The notes beneath the pieces were generated by a model. It ran no database searches. It worked only from the letters and a program-made list of their open reading frames with translations, and was not told the origin of the DNA. From assembly GCA_051889975.1 (NCBI GenBank), contig JBJFDJ010000023.1:1-10883 (forward strand): a stretch of 10,883 nucleotides of DNA. The letters run 5' to 3'. The DNA is from UBA9845 sp051889975 (GTDB taxonomy: Bacteria; Bacillota; Clostridia; Christensenellales; UBA1242). The translations under genes were made by a program, and so were the position numbers. Shown one piece after another: positions 1 to 6,632 of this stretch (position 1 is the stretch's first letter; each line of letters begins with the position of its first letter).

Positions 1-788
1 ATTGTCTTAATTGCTTCAACTTCTTTTAAACTTGCATCAACAGTTTTGGTTAAATTTGCAGATATGCAATTTGTTTGACGATTTGCAGTGTTTCGCAAAC
101 TTCTTAAAACATTTTCGTTTTGAAGTTCCAATGCCGATTTTGTTGCCCCAACCAAAACAAAAAGGTCGCAAATCATTTCAAAATCTTTAATATAAACAAC
201 AAAAAGCCCTTTGCGTTCAACCATTTTGCTTATGATGTCAAAATCAGCAAGCAACAAACCAAAGTCTTGTGCAATGCTTTCGCTGTTAAAAACAAATTCG
301 GCATGATATCCCGTGCTTTTTGCAAGGGAAGTTTGCTCTGTTAAACTTATGTTGCAAGTAAAACAACCTTCAAACGCACCCCTTATGTAACTCTTTGCAA
401 GATTTTCTTCTTGCACCAAATATTTGCTGATGTTTGGATTGTGACAAAGATATTTATCTTCGTCATAATACATAATTTCGGTATCTAATAATAACTGATT
501 TGTTATGTCTGTAGGGAACTCTAAAACATATCTTTGATTTTTTGAAAATGCAAGTTCTTCGGATATCGTTCTTGTCGTTTTTCTGCCATAAATCAGCATC
601 AAAAGCATATCAATTTTGTCACAAAGTTCTTTTATTTCAGTTTTTATGATAACTTTTTTGCCTGTTTTTGCAAGTTGAATTTCTCCACTTGCCCTAATTA
701 ATGCAGATAGTTCACTCAATGCTTCGTCCTGCCCCAAAACATCTAAAAGTGACGTCTCTTTTTTTGCTTGATAACTAAAACTAATCAT
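1..788 (-). CDS. whiA: WhiA, DNA-binding regulator of division/sporulation (3' end missing)
   Basis: WhiA proteins combine an N-terminal fold related to LAGLIDADG homing endonucleases (without nuclease activity) with a C-terminal helix-turn-helix. They control sporulation genes in actinomycetes and affect division or chromosome segregation in Firmicutes. I translated 262 codons before the window edge. Family landmarks are the early SALIRASGEI (about residues 28-37), YIRGAF (134-139), YHAEF (161-165) and the diagnostic NRQTNCISANLTKTV (236-250). The family is usually about 300-330 residues, so most of the helix-turn-helix domain lies outside the window. The start is ATG at 788-786, overlapping the TGA of the PHP gene as ATGA, with GGAG five bases upstream. 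It is the last visible gene of the operon that begins at 3487. rapZ and yvcK, frequent upstream neighbours of whiA, are not between it and murB. Identity is firm; the function in this organism is taken from the family. Confidence 0.92.
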   Translation of the reverse strand, partial: MISFSYQAKKETSLLDVLGQDEALSELSALIRASGEIQLAKTGKKVIIKTEIKELCDKIDMLLMLIYGRKTTRTISEELAFSKNQRYVLEFPTDITNQLLLDTEIMYYDEDKYLCHNPNISKYLVQEENLAKSYIRGAFEGCFTCNISLTEQTSLAKSTGYHAEFVFNSESIAQDFGLLLADFDIISKMVERKGLFVVYIKDFEMICDLFVLVGATKSALELQNENVLRSLRNTANRQTNCISANLTKTVDASLKEVEAIKT

Positions 789-1546
789 TTTATCTCCGTA
801 TATTTAAACTCTGGCAACTTGTCCATATTAACAATTAAATTTTGTGGAATATTGTTCATAACAGCAAAATTTGTTGGATAATTGCACTCGCCAACTTTTT
901 TTGACCTGTGTGCATCACTGTTGATTATAAATTTTGTGCCCATTTTAACAAGTTCTTTTATGTCGTCTTGCAAGTAACAAATGCGCCTGCCGTTTATTTC
1001 TAACAACGTGCCTGTTTGTTTGCAGACTTTTGCAACTTCTGTTATGTTGCACTTAAATTTTGATGCAATATGGCTAATTATGTTAACCCTGTTTTTTGTA
1101 ATTGCATTTATATATGCCCTTGTGTTTTGCTCTATCATCTCTGTTGTGTAACTGTTTAATTTAAACATCTTTTGGTTGTTTTTAAAAAGTTTTTTGTGGC
1201 AACTTTTAAATTTGACACATTGATGAAAACCAACAATCACATAGTCAAACCACTTTTGTTCTTCTTGCAATAAATCAATGTCGCCGTCATAAGAAATTAT
1301 GTTTGCTTCTATGCCCAAATATATTTTAATTGGATAAATCTTTTGCAATCTGTCAATTTCGGCACGCATTTTTTTTATGTTTTTTCTTTTCACGCCAAAA
1401 AACCTATGCTCAAAGCCATGCTCTGTAATACCTATTTCTTTTAACCCTTTTTGCACTGCAACTTTTACATTTTGCTCTATTGTGTTTTTGCCATGAAAAT
1501 TTCTGCTGTATATTGTGTGTGTGTGATAGTCGCCAAATAATAACAT
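785..1546 (-). CDS. PHP-domain phosphatase (histidinol-phosphatase-like)
   Basis: This is a 253-residue PHP-domain metal-dependent phosphoesterase of the HisK/YcdX-like group. All expected metal ligands are visible: D6-x-H8-x-H10 in the opening DYHTHT, H43 in TEHG, E80 in GIE, H108 in GFH, H159 in ISH, and D211/H213 in SDAH, which is consistent with an active trinuclear metal site. A longer reading from ATG 1591 exists, but it would overlap murB by 44 bases and add 15 residues before the DYHTHT strand. The ATG at 1546 has GGGAG six bases upstream and starts just past the murB stop, so I prefer it. The 3' end overlaps whiA as ATGA. PHP genes often sit beside murB in clostridia. No other histidine biosynthesis gene is present, so histidinol phosphate as substrate is only one option; another small phosphate ester is equally possible. 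Confidence 0.88.
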   Translation of the reverse strand: MLLFGDYHTHTIYSRNFHGKNTIEQNVKVAVQKGLKEIGITEHGFEHRFFGVKRKNIKKMRAEIDRLQKIYPIKIYLGIEANIISYDGDIDLLQEEQKWFDYVIVGFHQCVKFKSCHKKLFKNNQKMFKLNSYTTEMIEQNTRAYINAITKNRVNIISHIASKFKCNITEVAKVCKQTGTLLEINGRRICYLQDDIKELVKMGTKFIINSDAHRSKKVGECNYPTNFAVMNNIPQNLIVNMDKLPEFKYTEIK

Positions 1547-1547
1547 C

Positions 1548-2456
1548 TTATTCTCCCAGTATTTTGATTTCAAGTTCTGGTTCAAAACCATAAACTTTTT
1601 TAACTTTTTGTTGTATATATTTTATCAATTTTAAAACATCTTGGCAAGTAGCAGACCCCTTGTTTACAATAAAACCTGCATGTTTTTCACTTACGCATGC
1701 ACCACCAACAGAATGCCCTTTTAACCCAAGTTCATCAATCATTTTGCTAACGGGCAAAGTGCCATCTTTTCGTTTAAAAACACTGCCAAGCGAAGGCTGT
1801 GAATAAGGTTGATTTTGTAGCCTTTTTTGAAAATACTCATTTTGCAAGTTTTCAATTTGTTTTGCGTCACCCTTTAACAAATTAAACTTTGCGCCAACAA
1901 CAGTTAAATGCTCATCATTTACTATGCTGTGCCTATAAGAAAATTTCATATCTTTTGCCTTAACTTTTTTTAATTTGCCGTTCTTTATAACCAAACAAAA
2001 ATCAATAAAGTCACCAATACTTTTGCCATAAGCGCCAGCGTTCATACACACAGCACCACCAACACTTCCGGGGATTCCATAACTAAATTCCAGCCCAGCA
2101 AAACCATACTGTCGGCACAACTTGTTTAGTTCAAACAGGTTTAATCCAGCGTTTGCAAAAATGCCGTCATCATAAATTTTGTAGCCCTTAAAACTCTTGC
2201 CCAAACTTATGACAACACCATCATAACCATTGTCACCAAACAATGTGTTTGTTCCGTTGCCCAAAACAAAATATTGAGACTTAATCGCATTTAAAAACAC
2301 TATGCAATCTTTTAGTTGTTTTTGAGTTTTTATTAAAACAAAAATTTTTGCATTGCCACCAATTTTGATGTTTGAATGATTTTTAAGTGGCTCGTTAATT
2401 TTTATGTCTTGTATTTTTAATTGAGACAGCGTGTCAACTAATTCGTGTGTGTTCAT
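1548..2456 (-). CDS. murB: UDP-N-acetylenolpyruvoylglucosamine reductase MurB
   Basis: MurB is a cytoplasmic FAD enzyme that uses NADPH to reduce UDP-GlcNAc-enolpyruvate to UDP-MurNAc, the second committed step of peptidoglycan precursor synthesis. The protein has 302 residues, normal for the family. The N-terminal FAD-binding part shows NHSNIKIGG (26-34), VLGNGTN (64-70) and GIPGSVGGA (127-135). Further along are YRHS (174-177), carrying the substrate/flavin-contacting Arg175, and LGSVFKR (223-229), with Ser225 at the proton-donor position. FEPELEI (291-297) places the family's catalytic Glu at 294. The YRHS and GSVFKR pattern fits the shorter Firmicute-type (type II) MurB. The start ATG overlaps the TGA of the upstream solute-binding-like gene (ATGA at 2453-2456), and AGGTG lies just before it, indicating coupled translation. 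No sign of damage. Confidence 0.97.
   Translation of the reverse strand: MNTHELVDTLSQLKIQDIKINEPLKNHSNIKIGGNAKIFVLIKTQKQLKDCIVFLNAIKSQYFVLGNGTNTLFGDNGYDGVVISLGKSFKGYKIYDDGIFANAGLNLFELNKLCRQYGFAGLEFSYGIPGSVGGAVCMNAGAYGKSIGDFIDFCLVIKNGKLKKVKAKDMKFSYRHSIVNDEHLTVVGAKFNLLKGDAKQIENLQNEYFQKRLQNQPYSQPSLGSVFKRKDGTLPVSKMIDELGLKGHSVGGACVSEKHAGFIVNKGSATCQDVLKLIKYIQQKVKKVYGFEPELEIKILGE
1553..1557 (-). promoter_or_regulatory. Ribosome binding site deciding the PHP gene start
   Basis: On the minus strand GGGAG lies six bases before ATG 1546-1544, inside the last codons of murB. It supports the short start of the PHP phosphatase over the in-frame ATG at 1591. Confidence 0.8.
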
Positions 2457-3487
2457 CTTGCACCTACCATTTCAAAATATTTGCTTTTTTCGGCATTAAT
2501 TACAGATTGATTTAAAAACACATTTTCTGTTTGCAGGGTTTTGTTTAAGCAGTTTTCCATTTCGCCAAAGATGTCATCAGTGTAAAGTTTTTTGTTTTGA
2601 AGTACCGAAAACAAATTGATGTTTGCCAGCTTGTTTTGCACTTCATCACTTACAAGTTTTTTAACAAAATCTTTGCAGATTTCTTGTTCTAACTCTGTTG
2701 TTTTAAAAATTGAAATATACTGAACTAAATCTGTGTATCCACTTAAAAATTTGTAGTTTATATTTGATAGCATACCCTTGTTAACACGATTGCTTATGCG
2801 ATATACATCTCGTTGAGTTCCAAGCAAATTGTCATAATAACCTTTTAAATATTTGTCGTAAGTGTTGTAAGTATCAAAATCGATGTTATCAGCAAACAAA
2901 ACTTTTATGTTTTCACTTGCGCACGCTTTAAATGGGTTGGTTGAGCCAACGGCGCCCGTGCCCGTTTTGCCAATGGTTGTGTCTTGCACATTGTTTTGGG
3001 TAATGAATGCATAGCCACCCAAAATATATGGCATTGCAAGCAGTTCGTTGTTAAATTTTCCACCTTGCAAGATGTCACTGCGAACAGTCATTTCAAAATC
3101 TAATTTGCATAAGTCGTCAACAAAACTATCTTCAACACCTATGCCAAAACTTAACATATTTGGCTTTGAATTATTTTGCAAATTTAATTTAAATTGTTCT
3201 GGCGTCATTGTTTTAACAACAATGTATGTGCCCTTGTTTTCTTTTTCAAAGGCAACTGCTTGTTTTTCCAAAAAACCCGACCTGCTTGCACTTCCACCCT
3301 CAAAAGTTTCTATGTGCCAAAGTTCCAAAATCCCTTGATATCTATAACTATCAACTCTGTTGATATTTGCCTGTGAGTTTAACAAACTGGGCATAAATGT
3401 AAAAGGTCCAAGCATTAAAAATGCAATTATCAATATGCTAGTTCCCACCCTTCCAAACCAGCCAAAAACTGTCTTTATTTTTGCCAT
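2453..3487 (-). CDS. Membrane-anchored extracellular solute-binding-like protein
   Basis: The 344-residue protein has a basic N-terminus and one hydrophobic segment (about 14-34), so it should be exported and either anchored or cleaved. No cysteine forms a lipobox, unlike most Firmicute binding lipoproteins. After the anchor comes LELWHIETFEGG (54-65), a run with FEKENKG (80-86), and AMPYILGGYAF (151-161). These resemble the first strand, the early helix and the hinge-region MPY...GGYA pattern of family-1 (sugar-type) extracellular solute-binding proteins. At 344 residues it is shorter than the usual 400 or more. No ABC permease or ATPase gene is near; it heads the murB-PHP-whiA operon instead, with ATGA overlap into murB. 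A cell-wall-related or sensory binding role is therefore possible but is inference. The start has only a weak ribosome binding site, but the basic-plus-hydrophobic N-terminus supports it. Confidence 0.6.
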   Translation of the reverse strand: MAKIKTVFGWFGRVGTSILIIAFLMLGPFTFMPSLLNSQANINRVDSYRYQGILELWHIETFEGGSASRSGFLEKQAVAFEKENKGTYIVVKTMTPEQFKLNLQNNSKPNMLSFGIGVEDSFVDDLCKLDFEMTVRSDILQGGKFNNELLAMPYILGGYAFITQNNVQDTTIGKTGTGAVGSTNPFKACASENIKVLFADNIDFDTYNTYDKYLKGYYDNLLGTQRDVYRISNRVNKGMLSNINYKFLSGYTDLVQYISIFKTTELEQEICKDFVKKLVSDEVQNKLANINLFSVLQNKKLYTDDIFGEMENCLNKTLQTENVFLNQSVINAEKSKYFEMVGAR

Positions 3488-3589
3488 ACTTTAATATATG
3501 ATTTTTGATAACTCAAAATAACAACAAAACCCATTTGATTTTTCTGTGCAAACAAGCAAATTTAAGTGAAGTTTTGATAAACTCGCATC

Positions 3590-3617
3590 ATCATATTTAA
3601 ACATACTAACAAGTTAA
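3590..3617 (-). promoter_or_regulatory. Possible promoter of the solute-binding/murB/PHP/whiA operon
   Basis: Minus-strand boxes TTAACT (3617-3612) and TATGAT (3595-3590) are separated by 16 bp. They lie directly after the terminator of the upstream unit, which would give a leader of about 95 bases. The -10 box matches the consensus at five of six bases and the -35 box at four of six. A second weak -10-like TATATT lies only five bases before the ATG, so a very short leader cannot be excluded. Confidence 0.35.
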
Positions 3618-3619
3618 TG

Positions 3620-3651
3620 AAAAAAAGAACTTTACTCTTATGGCAAAGTTC
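3620..3651 (-). terminator. Rho-independent terminator of the marR-degV-Pr6Pr unit
   Basis: On the minus strand a perfect 7-bp stem GAACTTT/AAAGTTC encloses an 11-base loop and is followed at once by seven T. The stem can extend by pairing AAAG with CTTT across one bulged G. It lies about 40 bases after the stop of the membrane-protein gene and separates that unit from the solute-binding/murB operon. Confidence 0.82.
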
Positions 3652-3690
3652 CTTTGTAACAATATTAAAAAATTTTTTTGTTATGAATGA

Positions 3691-4392
3691 TTACTTATTT
3701 ACATCAATATTTTCGCCAGATTGTTTGTCTTGTTTTTTGAGTTTTTGTTTGATTTTTTGCAAGTTATCAAGCGCATAAATTGCATAACCCAAAAGCAAAA
3801 ACACAGCAATGAGTATAACAAGCCAAACGCAAACACCACCAAAGCCCAGTTCGTTAACATTCAAAAAGAAGTATGGATACAACAAGCCCGTGTATTCTGC
3901 GCCAAGAATTAATGCTCTAAGCAAGATTATAACCACATAAGCAAGTGGCATAATAAGTGACAAAAGTGGATACGACCATTTTGTTTTGCCGTGTTCTGTA
4001 AACAAAACCCAATCCAAAGTGAACATAATTGGCAAAATAAGGTGCATAATCAAATTTGACAACGAAAAGAAATATTCAGCAACAGTGTTTTCTTTTGCAA
4101 GCAAAATGTTATAAACCAGACACGTCACCAAAATCATAATTAAACACATAAACCTAAATTTTGGTAGCAAATTTTCGCTTTTTTGTTGTTCGCTTCCAAA
4201 ATTTTTTATTGATTTAATCAACAAAAATAAAATCACTCCAAAACAAATATAATTGCTTAAATTTGTGTAGTATACATAAAAATTGCTGTTAAAAGATTGT
4301 TTAAAGTAGCCCAAACTACCAATTATGCCAATGACACCCAAAACAATGTAAACAGTTCTAAAAATTATTTGTGTAAGTTTGTTTTTAATCAT
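3691..4392 (-). CDS. Pr6Pr-type six-helix membrane protein
   Basis: This 233-residue integral membrane protein has about six predicted helices (near 9-29, 40-60, 81-98, 107-126, 139-160 and 185-206) and a lysine-rich, probably cytoplasmic tail. Motifs match the Pr6Pr family as I know it: YYTNLSN (41-47) after the first helix, SNLIMHLILP followed by LDW (112-128) with His117 and Pro121, and LYPYFFLN (171-178). The biochemical role of the family is not established. Distant likeness to FAR-17a/AIG1-type hydrolases has been suggested, and the conserved His would suit a catalytic residue, but this is unproven. The gene begins 12 bases after the degV stop with an excellent AAGGAG site seven bases before its ATG, and it is followed by a strong terminator. 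It is therefore the last gene of the MarR-controlled unit. The partnership with DegV suggests a lipid or envelope role, by inference. Confidence 0.72.
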   Translation of the reverse strand: MIKNKLTQIIFRTVYIVLGVIGIIGSLGYFKQSFNSNFYVYYTNLSNYICFGVILFLLIKSIKNFGSEQQKSENLLPKFRFMCLIMILVTCLVYNILLAKENTVAEYFFSLSNLIMHLILPIMFTLDWVLFTEHGKTKWSYPLLSLIMPLAYVVIILLRALILGAEYTGLLYPYFFLNVNELGFGGVCVWLVILIAVFLLLGYAIYALDNLQKIKQKLKKQDKQSGENIDVNK

Positions 4393-4403
4393 AATAAATC
4401 TCC

Positions 4404-5246
4404 TTATTTTTCAAAAAATGCAACAGCAATTGCGCCCGGCCCAATATGTGTTCCAATTGTGCTACCAATCATATATTTTGGTGTTTGGTCAACCCTGTCA
4501 CCCAAAAGGTGTTTGCTGTCATTAATATATTTATCTAAAAGCGTTGTATCAAAATCCGAATAACCTGTGGCATAAGGCATATCAAAATCTATGCCACTAG
4601 ACTTTTTTATTAATTCGTTTAACAAGTTGTTGCCGTTTTTTGACCCAAGCGCTTTGCCCACAAGTTTAACTTCTCCATTTTCAATTGCCACAACTGGTTT
4701 GATATTTAGCATTGTTCCAGCAAAAGCAACAAGTGGAGATATTCTCCCACCCTTTTTTAAATATTTAAGTGTTCCAAGCAAGGCAAGAACTTTTATTTTT
4801 GACTTTTTTTCTTCTAATTTATCAACAATCTGTTTTGCAGATAGGCCTTGCAAAACAAGCCTTGTTGCATATTGAACCAAAATTCGCTCGCCTATGCATG
4901 CATTCATGCTGTCAACCACAAACACATCTTCAAAATTTTTGCTTGCTTTAACTGCTTGATTGTAAGTTCCCGATAATTTTGATGAAAGACAAATAACAAT
5001 CACTGTATCGCCATTTTTTGTCATTTCCTCAAGTTTTTGGGTATAACGCATTTCATTTATTTGGCTTGTTTGTGGAAATTTTGTGCTTTCAATAAGTTTT
5101 TCAAAAAACTCTTTGTGAGATAAGTTTACGCCATCATAGTATGAAACATCTTCAATTAAAATTTCCATGGGTATAAGTTCAACGCCAATTTTTTTTGATT
5201 CTTCAAGGTCAATATCACTTGCAGAATCCACCAATAATTTAATCAT
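4404..5246 (-). CDS. DegV family fatty-acid-binding protein (FakB-like)
   Basis: DegV proteins bind one fatty acid. Some (FakB) present it to the kinase FakA for phosphorylation, feeding exogenous fatty acids into phospholipid synthesis. The 280-residue protein has the usual length and the family landmarks: VDSASD (6-11), QTSQ (59-62), SSKLSGTY (88-95), VVDSMNACIG (110-119), LGTLKYLKKGGRI (157-169) and GTHIGPGAIAVAFF (265-278). I chose the ATG at 5246 over the in-frame ATG at 5267: it has GGAGG five bases upstream, gives the standard family N-terminus, and overlaps the end of marR by only 8 bases. No FakA-like (DAK-domain) kinase gene is in the window, so whether this is a true FakB is open. 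It is co-transcribed with the MarR regulator and the membrane protein. Confidence 0.92.
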   Translation of the reverse strand: MIKLLVDSASDIDLEESKKIGVELIPMEILIEDVSYYDGVNLSHKEFFEKLIESTKFPQTSQINEMRYTQKLEEMTKNGDTVIVICLSSKLSGTYNQAVKASKNFEDVFVVDSMNACIGERILVQYATRLVLQGLSAKQIVDKLEEKKSKIKVLALLGTLKYLKKGGRISPLVAFAGTMLNIKPVVAIENGEVKLVGKALGSKNGNNLLNELIKKSSGIDFDMPYATGYSDFDTTLLDKYINDSKHLLGDRVDQTPKYMIGSTIGTHIGPGAIAVAFFEK

Positions 5247-5700
5247 TTTCGCCTCCACAACTTTCACTTACTTTTTTAAGATTTTGATATATTTTTTTAA
5301 AAGTTTTATAAAACTCTGCAAGTTCATCACTGCTAATATAGTTTTTGTCGTAATTTATTATTTGAGAAATTTTGTCACTGATATACTCTGCAATTTCTGT
5401 TCCTTTGCTTGTGAGTGATAAAACCGAATTATACTTTTTTTTGTTGTCATCTCTTTTGCAAACAATATAACCAAGTTCTTCAAGCTCTCGCAAGGTCCTT
5501 GAAACAGCACCCTTGTCTTCCTTGCACAATGAACAAATATCTTTTGCAGTCATACCCGTTTTGTTTTCGTATAAATAAAAAAGACAATTAACTTGAGTGC
5601 CCTTTAAACCAAATTTTCGCATTTCTTGGTTTTTTATTTTGTTTATTGCCCTTGATATATTTGAAATAAGCAATGTAAAGTCTTTAAACCTGTTTTCCAT
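5239..5700 (-). CDS. MarR family transcriptional regulator
   Basis: This 153-residue winged-helix regulator has the normal MarR length. Helices at both ends (about 5-28 and 100-145) should form the dimer interface. The helix-turn-helix covers about 50-77, with recognition helix DKGAVSRTLRELEELGYI (62-79), and the wing is rich in charge (RDDNKKKYN, 83-91). C39, C56, C59 and C81 lie in or beside the DNA-binding part; a C56-x-x-C59 pair could respond to redox state, but this is speculation. The gene heads the marR-degV-Pr6Pr unit. Two identical 22-bp palindromes lie immediately upstream and overlap its promoter, the arrangement expected for a self-repressing MarR protein. The start ATG 5700-5698 has GGAG four bases upstream, touching the downstream palindrome. 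The ligand is unknown; the fatty-acid-binding neighbour makes an acyl compound a reasonable guess. Confidence 0.93.
   Translation of the reverse strand: MENRFKDFTLLISNISRAINKIKNQEMRKFGLKGTQVNCLFYLYENKTGMTAKDICSLCKEDKGAVSRTLRELEELGYIVCKRDDNKKKYNSVLSLTSKGTEIAEYISDKISQIINYDKNYISSDELAEFYKTFKKIYQNLKKVSESCGGEND
5252..5256 (-). promoter_or_regulatory. Ribosome binding site deciding the degV start
   Basis: A perfect GGAGG on the minus strand lies five bases before ATG 5246-5244, inside the last codons of marR. It settles the start of the DegV protein against the longer reading from 5267 and suggests translational coupling with marR. Confidence 0.85.
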
Positions 5701-5708
5701 AAAACTCC

Positions 5709-5730
5709 ACTTGTTGATTTGTCAACAAGT
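5709..5730 (-). promoter_or_regulatory. MarR operator, start-proximal palindrome
   Basis: This 22-bp inverted repeat has perfect 9-bp arms, ACTTGTTGA and TCAACAAGT on the plus strand, around TTTG. It covers the expected transcription start of marR and ends next to the ribosome binding site. It is identical at every base to the copy at 5745-5766. Length and symmetry suit a MarR dimer. Confidence 0.85.
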
Positions 5731-5732
5731 AT

Positions 5733-5761
5733 AGAATAATATAAACTTGTTGATTTGTCAA
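5733..5761 (-). promoter_or_regulatory. Promoter of marR-degV-Pr6Pr
   Basis: A perfect -35 box TTGACA (5761-5756) and a -10 box TATTCT (5738-5733) are separated by 17 bp. The predicted start of transcription near 5726 falls in the second operator. The -35 box is wholly inside one palindrome, while the -10 box lies in the 14-bp spacer between palindromes. Confidence 0.7.
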
Positions 5762-5766
5762 CAAGT
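5745..5766 (-). promoter_or_regulatory. MarR operator, promoter-proximal palindrome
   Basis: Second, identical copy of the 22-bp palindrome, 36 bp from the first. On the minus strand it contains the consensus -35 box TTGACA (5761-5756). A repressor bound here would block RNA polymerase directly. Confidence 0.85.
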
Positions 5767-5772
5767 TGGCGC

Positions 5773-5817
5773 AAAAAAATAAAAAAAAAGAAAACGAAAA
5801 CTTTTGTTTCTTTTTCT
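5773..5817 (-). terminator. Possible weak terminator after engB
   Basis: On the minus strand an A-rich arm (AAAAAGAAAC) can pair with GTTTTCTTTTT across a short loop, with one bulge, and leads into a long T tract. The stem is nearly all A-T, so stability is doubtful. It lies between engB and the marR promoter, where a transcript end would be expected. Confidence 0.4.
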
Positions 5818-5835
5818 CTTAAAACCATAAAACAA

Positions 5836-6417
5836 TTATTTTAAAAAATTGTCCATTATCGAAAGTATTTGTTTAAGACCTTCTTTGCTGGTGCTACTTG
5901 CCAAAATAACATTGCTTTCGCCCAAAGCCAAACTAAATGCAACTTTTTGACGACTTTTTTCGTATTCACTCTTTTTTAACTTGTCACATTTTGTGCCAAC
6001 TACAACAAAAGGTATTTGATAATGATTTAAAAATTTTAACATATTCAAGTCATTGTTGCTTGCTTCTAGTCTACTATCAACAAGCACAAAAACACATCTT
6101 AAATTTTTGCTGTTTAAAAGATAATTTTCTAGGGTGGTTGCCCACTTTTCTTCTTCTTGCCTACCTGCCTTGTGAAAGCCATAGCCCGGCAAATCAACAA
6201 AAGTAACTTGACCTTTGTTAATTGAAAAATAGTTGATGTTTTTTGTGACGCCAGCAGTTTGGCCTTTTTTTGCAAGTTTGCTGTTGCGAGTTAATGCATT
6301 GATAAGCGAACTTTTGCCTGCATTGCTGCGACCAACAAAAGCAAATTCATTTTTTGTATTTTGCAAAATGTTGCTGTCTGCCACCGTTGTTAAAAACTCT
6401 GCCTGTTTGATTTCCAT
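5836..6417 (-). CDS. engB: Ribosome biogenesis GTPase EngB (YsxC/YihA)
   Basis: EngB (YsxC in Bacillus) is an essential GTPase that helps assemble the 50S ribosomal subunit. The 193-residue protein has the usual length and all five G motifs: G1 GRSNAGKSS (29-37), G2 Thr58 in AGVTKN, G3 DLPGYG (75-80), G4 TKCD (142-145) and G5 ASSTSKEG (173-180). G4 reads TKCD rather than the general NKxD, the usual form in this subfamily. The GYGFHKA stretch after G3 (78-84) is also typical. The start ATG has AAGGA a few bases upstream. The gene follows lon, the same order as in Bacillus, but across a 215-bp gap with a likely promoter of its own. No anomalies. Confidence 0.96.
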   Translation of the reverse strand: MEIKQAEFLTTVADSNILQNTKNEFAFVGRSNAGKSSLINALTRNSKLAKKGQTAGVTKNINYFSINKGQVTFVDLPGYGFHKAGRQEEEKWATTLENYLLNSKNLRCVFVLVDSRLEASNNDLNMLKFLNHYQIPFVVVGTKCDKLKKSEYEKSRQKVAFSLALGESNVILASSTSKEGLKQILSIMDNFLK

Positions 6418-6511
6418 AAAAATTCCTTTTTATTTTAATTTTATATTTTGCTTTTGTTTTGCCACTTGCACAAAACTAATATGTTGTTATTTTTGTTTAA
6501 AAACTTTTCTT

Positions 6512-6540
6512 ATAATATTTCAGTTTTTGCTTTTTGCTAA
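6512..6540 (-). promoter_or_regulatory. Possible engB promoter
   Basis: Minus-strand boxes TTAGCA (6540-6535) and TATTAT (6517-6512) are 17 bp apart, giving a leader of about 90 bases. The rest of the 215-bp lon-engB gap is AT-rich, with no convincing terminator or small gene. Confidence 0.42.
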
Positions 6541-6632
6541 TTTTGTTATGCAAACTATTTTTGCCAAACAGCAATTTTGTTGCAAAATCATCAAAAAATT
6601 TTGTTTATATATCTTAAAATTTTTGTTAAAAA

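Noticed and set aside
120..344. Plus-strand reading frame of 74 codons
   Set aside because: It lies antisense inside whiA, has no ribosome binding site and no recognisable motif. The minus strand gives the WhiA signature.
1547..1591. Upstream start of the PHP protein at 1591
   Set aside because: It would overlap murB by 44 bases without a good ribosome binding site; ATG 1546 has GGGAG and begins at the conserved DYHTHT strand.
3048..3376. Plus-strand frames over the solute-binding-like gene
   Set aside because: Antisense shadows of a longer minus-strand gene that has an export signal and operon overlap.
4297..4951. Plus-strand frames over the Pr6Pr and DegV genes
   Set aside because: Antisense shadows; the minus strand carries clear family motifs and ribosome binding sites.
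5247..5267. Upstream start of DegV at 5267
   Set aside because: ATG 5246 has a perfect GGAGG and gives the standard family N-terminus.
5643..5828. Minus-strand frame of 61 codons across the marR promoter
   Set aside because: It runs through both operators and overlaps marR out of frame; the composition is Phe/Lys-rich from AT-rich spacer and there is no ribosome binding site.
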